64,000 bases of DNA from Hyposmocoma kahamanoa (lineage: Eukaryota; Arthropoda; Insecta; Lepidoptera; Cosmopterigidae). Where the stretch lies: contig NW_020653753.1 of assembly GCF_003589595.1 (NCBI RefSeq), positions 133,412 to 197,411 on the forward strand. Direction: 5' to 3'. The position numbers were made by a program, and so were the translations under genes. The notes beneath the pieces are model-generated. The model did no database searches. It saw only the letters and a program-made list of their open reading frames with translations, and was not told where the DNA came from. Shown piece after piece: positions 23,801 through 30,495 of this stretch; the stretch's first letter is position 1; each line of letters begins with the position of its first letter.

Positions 23801-26800
23801 CTATGACGCTCGTACCATAAAGGCGATCCGCCCTGTCCTCGTAGAGTGGGTAAACCGGTCCCACGGGCCACTGTCGTACCACCTTGTGCAGGTGCTGACC
23901 GAGCACAGTTGCTTCGGTCACTACCTGCACAAGGTGGCGAGGAGGGATCCGTCCCCGTCGTGCCACGAGTGCGGCGCTGTGGATGACACGGCGCAGCACA
24001 CCCTAGAGGTGTGTAGCCGGTGGGATGAGCAGCGCCGCACTATGACGGGGACTGTAGCGCAGGACCTCTCGCTGCCGAGCGTGAATCGTCATTGATCCTC
24101 TCTACAGCTGACTAAATTTCGTTCGGTCGACAGGAAAGATAAAGCTGAACTTCGTCAGCGTATATATATATTTTACAATGTTTAACGCAATGTATGATGT
24201 CAGCACTATAGAGAACATACAATAAAGGCACAAGGATGGATCTTTGTGGTACTCCAGGTGTAACAGCAGAAGTAGAAGAAAATGCTACAGAGCCATTAGA
24301 TTTGGGTAATAAGTAGTACAATTTGTTGTCGGTCATGTCGATAGATAAACAAATTAAATTAGAATTCAATTTGTTTATAATCCACTTTTTCCTTCCTCGT
24401 CGACACGGATTAATAATTCCCACTTCAATTGTGTTGGACAATCGCAAAATAATTGCTCATTATTTTGCGATTGTCCGAAACAAATGAAGTATTACGTATT
24501 ACTCTGAGTGTAGTGTTCAATATTATTAAGATTTGTTTTTTGACACAATTATAACTATACTTTTGGATACAACCTTGCATTTTTATTTTAACCCTTTCAT
24601 GGACAGTAACAGTGTTTACCGTAAAATTAAATATTAGAATATGATACTACTGGGTATCCCGTTTCGCTGTATAGATCTCAAACAATCAACTCCGTGCTTT
24701 ACAGTGCAATTTCCAAGCGCTTTCTGTGTAGTTGCAGCCTAATGATTTTCCATAGAGAAGTATCAACAACGTACAGATGAAATTCAATGATTTACACCAA
24801 AGAAAGAAAAGATGGGTAAGAAGAGGTACTCTACTTTGTACATATCACTGAATACTTGACAAATGGGAAGCAAACAGTGAAATTAGATAACCAAATCAAT
24901 GGGTGCGAAGAGGTTTTGTACGGCGTACCCCAAGGTAGCGTTCTTGGTCCTGCGATTTTGCTTGTATATATATATAAATGACGATAAACAGATCAAGAAT
25001 GCTAATATCTTCTCTTATGCAGATAACACGGCCATTGCATTCAATGATAATTCTTGAAATGCTCTGAAGTCTAGTGCGAAACGAAGATTGGTGCGTGTGA
25101 GCAGATGGTTAAGAAACAATTATTTTACGTTAAATACTAATAACATAAACGACATCTGTTTTAGTACAAATAATGACACTCAGTCCAAAAATAATTTTTA
25201 CATAAAGTTTCACAATTGCAAATCCACATGTGGTAGGTAACACTCGTAACTGCACATTTTGTGATAACAGTTCCACAATCACAGTATTTGGGTGTTTTTG
25301 TGGACCAGCGACTCTCTTAGTATCCAGACCTCAAACACGTTATTAAAAGAGTAAGAAAACTTAATTGGTTATAATTATTAATACAAAGATCGAACATTCA
25401 GAAAAAATTCCTTCGATCCGGTCGGATTCGAAAAGACGTCTTCTTGCATACCGTGCCAGACGCTATACCAACTAAGCCACGGAACGAACCAACGGACCTC
25501 ACGAATTTTTCTATGTGCTTGCGCCGTGTCTTTGTATTTGGTTTTTCAACGACTTTTAAGTCGTACCGCCATCTATGAGAAATCTATGAAAGATTTATCA
25601 CCCAGTTAGTACCTTTACAGCTACCAGTCCTGGCGAGAGATGTCGCTATTCACTGTATTAATTAAACTTTTATTGAATTGATATTCAATTATTTTTTGTG
25701 AAATTACTCCACTAGATGTTATAATTATTAATACAAAGATCGAACACTCGGTCGGATTCGAACCGACGTCTTCTTGCATACCGTGCAAACCGTGTGGATC
25801 GAAGGAATTTTTTTTGAGTGTTCGATCTTTGTATTAATAATTATAACAAACTAGTGGAGTAATTTCTCAAAAATAATTGAATATCAATTCAATAAAAATT
25901 TAATTAAACTTAATTGGACTTACAAAACTCTAAGATATGTAGTACCAGGATCAGTTGCTAGGCTGTGAGGGAGCTCGTCGCCAGGGATTTAAGGAAATAT
26001 AGGTGAGTTTGGTTCAATCTGTATTGATTTATTTTATTCCTGTATAACGTGGAAGTGCTAAAACTCGTTCTCTTGAGTTGGAACGTGCGCAATGCAAATT
26101 GGTTAAAACAATGTATTTTAAAAAAGAAGGTTTTCCACTAGCAGCTTTTATGAAGTCCAACTCTACATCAGTCAATCTGTACTCAGACAACATAGATCTC
26201 GAAAATATGATCTAAATATTCCGAAAAGGAGAAGAAAAGACATTGCGGTATAAGTACCTAAAGTAAATACAACAATTGCAAACAAACGATTCAACAAGCG
26301 ATGGACCCAAGTGTACAATTTAATTTATAATGAATTAGAAATATACGCCAAAATTTATGAAGACTTCAAGAAACCTATTTCGAAATAGCTACAATCCAAA
26401 TCTGACGAGGAAACCGAAGATCAACTGGAACACTTGCTTTAAAAACACTAATTTCTTTGTCTATGACAACAAGTTAAAAACACACACACAAACACACACG
26501 CGCGCTTGACACACACACTGCCACACACGTACGCGCCGACACGCACGCGCGCACACACACACAAACACGTTTTAAGATTCAATTTAAATTTAAAATTAGA
26601 GCTTAAGAATTGTTTGTTTTGAGATATTTTGGAAACGCAAAAATTAAACACGAAAATTGTGAAGTGCATTTATAGCTTTGGTACAATCCACTGTTCATGT
26701 AAAATTAATTATATTACTGAAATAAAGATTTATTGTCATTATTATAAGTAAAACTCTAGCCAATAGCAAGAGCACATTGTCCGATTTGTTTACCTCTGAA

Positions 26801-27221
26801 GTGACGCGCTCTAAGTGAACAAGTAATGTGTGTGCGCGAATATGGTTTTTTAATAACATTTAAACATAGTTTTAGAGTCTTCAATAGCTTAATTTAAATA
26901 AAATAATGTTTTTCTTCGCTGCGTATATGCTTCAACAGAAAAACTTTCTGAAAAGTTATCCGAATCCATATTGCAATGAATTCGTCGAGTTGTTTGTGAC
27001 TCACCATGTCTATATTGAATGTCTACGTCAATAGGCACAGACTTGCCCGGCACATAATGCCGTTTGGTCAAAGCAATCTGCTTGGTTTCTTCATTAGGGA
27101 AGACGAATTCCAATTCAGCCCATTGATTGACCACCCTTAGATTGCTTTCAGCGCAGAGTCCTGGCCAGCAGTACGCCAGGCAGAAGGTAAAGAAGAAAAA
27201 TCTCTGGAATTCGTAAGACAT
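5479..27221 (-). CDS. Yellow/MRJP-family secreted protein, six exons, intact
   Basis: Exons 27221-27005, 22701-22532, 18895-18731, 9910-9748, 8578-8397 and 5856-5479 join in consistent phase (1,0,0,1,0) into 424 codons, each intron starting GT and ending AG. Residues 1-25 form a signal peptide (hydrophobic FFFFTFCLAYCW, likely cut after LCA), so the product should be secreted. Family hallmarks include WAELEF (34-39), YPNYSWH (106-112), LWMLDTG (136-142), YIADVTG (199-205) and DGILGMAL (246-253). These span the yellow/MRJP beta-propeller, and 400-450 aa is normal for the family. Several N-x-S/T sequons are present. Insect yellow proteins act in cuticle pigmentation and other secreted roles; the catalytic activity of most is unproven. 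GESFDLMDG resembles the yellow-d/e side of the family, but I cannot fix the ortholog. Introns reach almost 9 kb because of inserted elements. Confidence 0.93.
6388..6586 (+). mobile_element. tRNA-derived SINE, family A
   Basis: The head resembles a tRNA, with an A-box-like TGGCCGAACGG and a B box GGTTCGATTCC. A shared body follows (gtgagtttgggtgtaatt) and a TTA-rich tail. Other copies are at 14584-14772, 14955-15121 and 61879-62079. Confidence 0.85.
7603..7657. repeat. Short tandem repeat, unit tgtgacaaaaa
   Basis: About five imperfect copies of a TGACAAAAATG-like unit (tgtgacaaaaa, tgtggcaaaaa). Confidence 0.7.
8397..8578 (-). CDS. Yellow-family gene exon 5 (residues 239-299)
   Basis: 182 nt, phase 1 to 0, acceptor TTGCAG|GT and donor AGT|GTAAGT. 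It encodes GESFDLMDGILGMALTP and LLYFHALSSTTENIVRTSVL, both standard yellow-family blocks. Confidence 0.92.
9011..9230 (-). mobile_element. tRNA-derived SINE, family B
   Basis: Read on the minus strand, the tRNA-like head carries a B box (GGTTCAAATCC), then the tail GATCTTTGTATTAATA. Related copies lie at 18935-19140, 22955-23082, 25369-25905, 55590-56110 and 59930-60110. A shared 5' extension (cgccatctacgaga) matches 25566-25581. Confidence 0.75.
9525..9620 (+). mobile_element. Penelope-like element end fragment
   Basis: The block from cccgaaatatcgggaaaa through gatactagtgacaatca matches both inverted ends of the Penelope-like element at 60163-61317. Here it stands alone inside intron 4-adjacent sequence just downstream of exon 4. 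Confidence 0.7.
9748..9910 (-). CDS. Yellow-family gene exon 4 (residues 185-238)
   Basis: 163 nt, phase 0 to 1, acceptor ATTCAG|GTG and donor GACG|GTAAAA. It encodes YVYIADVTGPALVVVDV and LFYPFPSRGNFTVD. The open frame runs on into the intron to 9656, but the next exon continues the family pattern, so the donor at 9747 is used. Confidence 0.92.
9911..10699. other. Intron 3 sequence, nothing recognised
   Basis: AT-rich sequence between exon 4 and the LINE that follows. No ORF or repeat was recognised. Confidence 0.5.
10825..11252 (+). pseudogene. LINE ORF1 with PHD zinc finger, frameshifted
   Basis: ATG at 10825 begins KCNGC. A frameshift near 10842-10860 leads into LQCNKCSKWFHASC and WKCRTCKG, which together give the C4HC3 ligand pattern of a PHD finger. 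A charged, probably coiled-coil region follows (LLIEIRREIREIIRAELQ) and stops at 11250-11252. The remainder of ORF1 continues in other frames (11392-11592). In CR1-group LINEs this protein is thought to bind nucleic acid or chromatin. Confidence 0.75.
12000..13720 (+). pseudogene. LINE ORF2 (endonuclease-RT) relic
   Basis: Pieces in all frames: an endonuclease start (VNIRSL near 12034), a linker (12260-12616), RT fingers (SKSPGIDGIRVSDIKNI near 12815), NENRFGFQ near 13080, and palm (TAQGSILGPTEYLLYVND, then YQFEDDTCIV near 13450, where FEDD stands in place of YADD). The catalytic change and about ten stops make it dead. Confidence 0.8.
13838..13945 (+). mobile_element. tRNA-derived SINE with (ATA)n tail
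   Basis: A tRNA-like head with A box TGGCTCAACGG and B box AGTTCGATTCC is followed by aataataataat. It differs from families A and B. Confidence 0.7.
13966..14583 (+). mobile_element. LINE ORF2 C-terminus with (AAAT)n tail
   Basis: ORF 13977-14324 encodes a conserved post-RT end (FFKTSPLSLRREMLDLVFLY). A 3' UTR and an (aaat)n tail at 14565-14583 follow, which is a normal 5'-truncated LINE insertion. Confidence 0.75.
14584..14772 (-). mobile_element. tRNA-derived SINE, family A
   Basis: Minus-strand copy with body (gggaaaccctgtgtcgcggg as read on the plus strand) and tRNA head ending tttcggccaccgaggcagtt. It abuts the preceding LINE tail. Confidence 0.85.
14955..15121 (-). mobile_element. 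tRNA-derived SINE, family A, head-truncated
   Basis: Same body as the copy 370 bp upstream. It begins cacacactcaacatagcccc and stops at the B-box region (gaatcgaacctggga), where the next LINE starts. Confidence 0.8.
15126..17855 (+). mobile_element. Non-LTR retrotransposon with endonuclease and RT, degraded
   Basis: Antisense in intron 3. The endonuclease region is broken (15174-15577) but keeps QWSDHYPL near 15672-15695, the SDH motif of apurinic-type endonucleases. The RT continues in 15639-16763 (NYRPISLATIVAKIFDSVL), then shifts frame twice into SSAFDLVSYDILW, then GIRQGGLTSPTLFNLYVNAL and the intact palm motif ISYADDMVLL near 17080-17109. The thumb and C-terminus run to 17742. The 3' end carries (TTA)n at 17837-17855. 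The clade was not assigned. Confidence 0.85.
17860..18290 (+). mobile_element. LINE 3' end, same family as 985-1536
   Basis: Begins at ctggccactttggattcaat and follows the 1072-1536 copy to the A-run at 18280-18290. Truncated at both the 5' end and the RT, with frame breaks. Confidence 0.8.
18466..18642. mobile_element. MITE flanked by TTA, Harbinger-like
   Basis: A 177-bp element with about 33-bp imperfect inverted ends: left gggtgcgtacagctctgacg and right, reverse-complemented, ggatgcgtacagatctgtac. It is flanked by TTA at 18463-18465 and 18643-18645. A 3-bp TTA duplication and short inverted ends fit PIF/Harbinger MITEs. It lies 86 bp past the exon 3 donor side of the yellow-family gene. 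It is richer in G+C than its surroundings. Confidence 0.7.
18731..18895 (-). CDS. Yellow-family gene exon 3 (residues 130-184)
   Basis: 165 nt, phase 0 to 0, acceptor TTTCAG|ATA and donor GTA|GTAAGT. It encodes IDECNRLWMLDTG, the most conserved block of the family, then CPPQLLAFNL. A truncated paralog copy is at 55483-55544, cut off by the N gap. Confidence 0.93.
18935..19140. mobile_element. SINE family B copy in intron 2
   Basis: Carries the family tail on one side (ttataattattaatacaaag near 18990) and a tRNA-like A-box segment on the other (tgtagctcggctgataaagc, 19073-19092). The same insertion is present in the paralog downstream of exon 3' at 55590-56110. Confidence 0.65.
19141..20265. 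other. Intron 2 sequence, nothing recognised
   Basis: AT-rich, with repeated phrases on missense-free stretches but no coding frame. A block near 19230-19330 is partly repeated near 19490-19640 (tgatatcgctataacttcgt and tgatattgctataacttcgt). Confidence 0.5.
20266..20690 (+). mobile_element. AACCGACTTC repeat, full-length-like copy
   Basis: Starts aaccgacttcaaaaaaggag and ends near cgaacttttgag. Four other copies lie at 32842-33085, 46452-46868, 50329-50520 and 58210-58432. The ends look inverted in the 46.4-kb copy, suggesting a TIR-type non-autonomous element of about 415 bp. Confidence 0.7.
20691..21481. other. Intron 2 sequence, nothing recognised
   Basis: AT-rich with one GC-richer patch near 20830-20930. 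No gene recognised. Confidence 0.4.
21482..21971 (-). mobile_element. BEL/Pao retrotransposon integrase fragment
   Basis: The minus strand encodes part of an integrase core: TKAVH near 21965, LDKFVTRRGLPACFCSDRGT (an Asp in the SDRGTNF motif), then NWTFNPPSAPHIDGLWESCV and EAIMNSRPLCAL. These are hallmark blocks of BEL/Pao integrases. No LTRs, gag or RT were found next to it, so it is an isolated piece. Confidence 0.8.
22532..22701 (-). CDS. Yellow-family gene exon 2 (residues 73-129)
   Basis: 170 nt between acceptor TTTCAG|GC and donor ATG|GTAAGT, phase 1 in and 0 out. It encodes VFITTPRIQEGRPVTLG and SWHENQGQNCEGITSVFR, typical yellow-family segments. A paralogous exon of identical length with intact splice sites is at 58468-58637. 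Confidence 0.93.
22955..23082 (-). mobile_element. SINE family B copy in intron 1
   Basis: Shared tail ttcaattatttttgtgaaat, then aataatacaaagatcggac and a tRNA-like segment (ggatacgaaccagcgtcttc). It is interrupted by, or abuts, the R1-like fragment that follows. Confidence 0.7.
23083..24095 (+). mobile_element. R1-like LINE, ORF2 C-terminal fragment
   Basis: A strongly GC-rich block in AT-rich surroundings. Frame 23083-23478 holds the RT end (VKFKMKYLGLVLDRRWNFG). A frameshift near 23455 leads to RSMALYGAPIWSGALSAAMK and a zinc knuckle (CHECGAVDDTAQHTLEVC, a CX2C-HX4C pattern) near 23960-24013. The Cys-His knuckle after the RT and the high GC are typical of the R1 clade. The copy is truncated at both ends. 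Confidence 0.8.
24112..24480 (-). mobile_element. LINE RT fragment
   Basis: ORF 24112-24447 reads TPGVPQRSILVPLLYVLYS followed by YIYADEVQLYL, i.e. the RT GVPQGS and YADD boxes with single changes. The upstream part is repeated at 62880-63150. Confidence 0.75.
24436..24476. repeat. Perfect 17-bp hairpin
   Basis: Arms ggacaatcgcaaaataa (24436-24452) and its exact reverse complement (24460-24476), loop ttgctca. The related copy near 62975 lacks the second arm. Confidence 0.9.
24790..25356 (+). mobile_element. LINE RT fragment, 5' part
   Basis: Reads YGVPQGSVLGPAILLVYI near 24926 and FSYADNTAIAF near 25013 (YADN for YADD), then thumb sequence to HVIKRVRKLNW at 25368. It continues after the inserted SINE dimer at 25918, with the two halves in the same frame. 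Confidence 0.8.
25369..25905. mobile_element. Inverted SINE family B dimer inserted in a LINE
   Basis: A 537-bp insert between identical 12-bp copies of aaacttaattgg (25357-25368 and 25906-25917). It contains a minus-oriented family-B SINE (25369-25659), then a foldback: about 90-bp inverted arms (25660-25749 and 25816-25905) around a 66-bp tRNA-like centre with gattcgaacc. Removing it restores the LINE reading frame. Confidence 0.85.
25918..26420 (+). mobile_element. LINE ORF2 C-terminal part, 3' of the insertion
   Basis: Continues the frame as TYKTLRYVVPG, then ELERAQCKLVKTMYFK near 26080-26117, a common post-RT block. Degenerate after that. Confidence 0.7.
26478..26570. repeat. (CA)n microsatellite with CG interruptions
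   Basis: Runs of acacac broken by acgcgcgc motifs. The ORF across it is an artefact. Confidence 0.9.
27005..27221 (-). CDS. Yellow-family gene exon 1 (residues 1-72)
   Basis: Starts at ATG 27221-27219 and ends at ATG|GTGAGT, phase 1. It encodes the signal peptide and the first propeller strand (VVNQWAELEFVFP, then HYVPGKSVPIDVD). An upstream in-frame ATG at about 27266 is less likely because it would put 15 residues before the signal sequence. A damaged second copy lies at 43513-43724. Confidence 0.92.
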
Positions 27222-27268
27222 CACTGCTTGAAATCTGTTGAGGAAAAAAACAAATTTTGCTGTCAATC

Positions 27269-27282
27269 CTGTTTATAAACAG
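27269..27282 (-). promoter_or_regulatory. TATA-like palindrome upstream of exon 1
   Basis: ctgtttataaacag is a perfect 14-bp palindrome with a TATA core about 48 nt before the ATG. It is retained as ttgtttataaacag at 43842-43855 in the duplicated copy. Promoter function is inference. Confidence 0.35.
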
Positions 27283-27490
27283 TTTCTAAAATTTGTTTTA
27301 TTTTTAAAATATCGACCTGAGATTAATAAATATCAAACACAATTGAGTAATATTTACGAGTAAGAAATGTAAAAGGATCAAAATATGTAGTTGTTTTTTA
27401 TTTTAATTAATATGTGCCAAAAGTAGCCTTTTCTCATTATTTAAAAAAATATTAACTATATTACAATATTTGGAAAATATAATATCAAAA

Positions 27491-28386
27491 ACACAACATT
27501 GTATTTTTTCCGTGGAATTTGTTTCCTATTCACGTATTAGCGTAATAAATTAAAATTGTTGCCTGTTTATAAACTAATTACCATATTGGTTCAGAAGTGT
27601 AGCACAGGTTTCGTCAGGTATCATCTTGAGAATAAACTATGTTCGTCACTTAACAAGGACTATAAAATATTTTTTTATAATACCATAAAAATCCAAACAT
27701 ATTCAATTTTTTTTAGGAAAAGCCACTTTATTTCTTTTATTTTTTAAGTTGATTTCCTTCTATATTTATTGTCTTCGTATATTTCTTTATATACTTTCTT
27801 TATTTTTATTTCTTTATTATTTTAAGTCGTTACACGCGCCATTGATCATAGAATTAAAGCGGTCGCTCGGTGTTTCAAAAATCACATCAACTATTAGAAA
27901 TGTTTATTGTTGTGTTTGTGGTAGTTTGGACAGAGTTAATAATATAGGGTGACTGCAGTGGAGGTGAAATAAAAACGAGAAAATATATGGATAATAGTTA
28001 TATTAAACTTCCACAATACATTTCTTAACTAAAAGAATTAAAAGTATGTCCGAAGTAAGGAGCGTCGTTGGGCCGAAAAGTGCTTTTGTGACCTTAACTA
28101 AAGGAATTTAGTCTACGTCTGATGTTAGGAATATGGAAATTGTGAAGACGTAAACGTCTTCAAACTCATTAAAAGTAGAAAAGTAGAAAGCAAACTCATT
28201 AAAAGTAATGCAAATAAAATCAGATAAGTTCTTAAGAACTGTACAAATAGAACAGGGTATAAAATTAATCGAAATTTTAATTGAAATTTTCCTGAGAAAA
28301 GATGAAAAATATTTGATTTATGTGCGAACAAATTTTAAGGAAATTCATCAGGTACTTACACACAGAAAACGTTTAGAGGAAAGCAA
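27491..28386. other. Upstream region, nothing recognised
   Basis: AT-rich 5' flank. Short ORFs at 27556-27952 are composition artefacts. A direct repeat aactcattaaaagtag lies near 28163 and 28193. Confidence 0.45.
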
Positions 28387-28614
28387 GTGGGAGCGGTCGA
28401 TCCTCATATTGACATAACAATGGATAGTTTAACGCCACTATGGACAAAAGCTAAGGCGATAGATGAGGCTAGGCTTAATGACATCAGGTTAAATTTAATA
28501 CCAAACGAAGTCCGGCCGCTTTATGAAAATGTGAAAGGTGACTTGAAGGCATTCGATGACTGTGATGGTTTTGGAAAGACACTGGATTTCGGTAAAGAAT
28601 CAGATGAATATTAG
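28387..28614 (+). CDS. Unrecognised 75-aa ORF
   Basis: Encodes an acidic, compositionally protein-like sequence (SLTPLWTKAKAIDEARLND near the start, KGDLKAFDDCDGFGKTLD near the end). No domain is recognised. Its codon and residue balance looks better than the surrounding chance ORFs, so it may be a piece of a retroelement ORF or an exon. The preceding ORF 28208-28417 is in another frame and may be part of the same relic. Confidence 0.25.
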   Translation: MGAVDPHIDITMDSLTPLWTKAKAIDEARLNDIRLNLIPNEVRPLYENVKGDLKAFDDCDGFGKTLDFGKESDEY

Positions 28615-30322
28615 AATAAGTTTGAAACTTCAAAGCATAATTTAAGTGTCATAATTTGGATTTTGTTCTCAGATCTGTGAGTTACCTGCGCACACTTGGG
28701 GATAAGTATACTAATACAATAAGCCTATTATTTACCGTAGGTTATAACCCTAGCATAGGCTTATACGTGTACTTTTATTTTTAGATGATTAGTAACGTTT
28801 TATATTTTGACAAATTTAGTTTTCTTGCATCCATCGTTCCTTAGCGAGTTTGCGACAACCAACAACGGTCTATATACTACACTGAAATTCCCTTATTACA
28901 CAGAAGCATTTCAAAAAGTATCTTTCTGAAAAAAATGTTCGCAGTTTATAAATTTGTTTCGATCGCTTTTTTTTAAATATCCGCTCATTGTTTTGTGTTG
29001 TGGTTGAAATTATATAATTACTTTAACAATATCCTATTAAAAAAATTTAATTAATAAAGCATAGAACATGAATTTAAAAAGTGTCAAAAAAACATCTACA
29101 TTTTTTTCATGAACATCTCTTCTTCTTCGAGATTTAAATAAATAAATAAGTCAAGTTTTTTTCATAAAATAATTCCTGAAGCAACTAGTCTTCGATTTAT
29201 AGAGGAAAAATAGAATGAAAAATAATTTTAAAATATATTTTAATGCACCTGAATATTGTCAAAAAATTACATTTTTCGTGAAAAACCATCACCATGGAAC
29301 CTGTAAAGGGCCCGAGACGTCGGTTTGTTTGAAAAAAAACAAATATACGCGATTTAAATCCGGAAAAATAGTTTCATTTCCAAAGCTAGAGTAAGTTTAC
29401 AATTTTTATCACTGTAGAAAATGATGAAGTTATGTTACAATGGAGTGTTTTTTTAGTTCAAAATATAGGAAAATTATCTAAGATGCCTTAAAATTGTTGA
29501 AAATATTTATTTAATTAAAATAGGACAATTAATATACACTTTTTGCACATTTAGGATCATTTTTGCAAAACGAAAAAAACTTAAAAAAGTTGTTTTTGCC
29601 ATACAAAATTAAAATGATTCAAGTCCTTAATCAAAAAAAAATCTACCTTAATTATTAATCTACGGTACGTTTAGTAATTGATATGAAACTATGTACTGAA
29701 AACTTTAATTTGACGAAAAAAATTATCGGTTGAGAATGTCGAAATAGTTTTACTATGCACATCGTAAAAGTTAATAAAATGTTAGGCTGGCCAATTATGT
29801 CATGATTTGAATTTGAAAATGATGTTATGTTCTCGTACGAACAATAAAACAAATTGTATTCGTCCTTATCTCGTGTCACTGTATGTAAACAGATGTTTTC
29901 ATTTTTGTCGCGTCAAAAAATGTAAACACACCGAAATTTACAGTACCTAATTATTATTTATCCTTGTTTCTCTCTTCATGTGTAGCATTCTGCTCCAACA
30001 GAAAATTCTAGCAGCAGTTCAAATTTTGAAAACTTCAACTTCCATTTTCTTGAAAGTTACTAATTGTGACTTGGATCTTTTTATTATAACTACGTCCTAT
30101 TTTGGAAATTAACTTTGTAGAGGAGGTTCTTTTCTTACTTGATGACGTTACCAAATTGAGTAAAAAAAAAGACCTCCAGTTCAGTTTCAAGTGTTATTCA
30201 TAAAAAGTATATCATCAAGTGCCAAGTTAATTGTAACCGGCGGGAGCGGTACTACACGTACAAATGCATAAAAGTCACTATCAAATAGGTGTCCAGACAG
30301 TCGTTCCCACGAGGACTCAACT
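28615..30322. other. Non-coding stretch with one Penelope-end-like repeat
   Basis: AT-rich. The only recognised item is the copy of the CCCGAGACGTCGG repeat at about 29285-29335, related to 4985-5035. Confidence 0.45.
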
Positions 30323-30495
30323 CCTAGTGTCGTATTCCAAAACTCTACTCAACGCTCAAGTCAGGACTTGAGAATGATTTCAAGCACTGGAAATACGACC
30401 CTAATGGCAAGGACTTGAGTATCATTTCTAGTGCTTTTATTCATGCTCAAGTCCTGATTTGAGCATTGAGTAGAGTTCTGGAATACGACCCCTAG
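30323..30495. mobile_element. Hairpin MITE with about 50-bp inverted ends
   Basis: Left arm 30323-30373 and right arm 30445-30495 are near-perfect reverse complements (gtcgtattccaaaactctac and its partner). Inside, ggacttgag recurs at 30364 and 30411 as a direct repeat. No clear target duplication or coding capacity. Confidence 0.8.

Larger units (their letters stand above)
26735..27490. repeat. Duplicated segment, copy A (exon 1 and flanks)
   Basis: Matches 43205-44062 in the same orientation. It covers the start of intron 1 (agagcacattgtccgatttg), exon 1 and the 5' flank to about caaaatatgt. Differences include small indels and extra sequence in copy B between the start codon and the TATA-like motif. 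Confidence 0.85.

Noticed and set aside
23155..23999. Large minus-strand ORFs of 238, 121 and 157 aa
   Set aside because: Shadows of the GC-rich R1-like frame on the plus strand.
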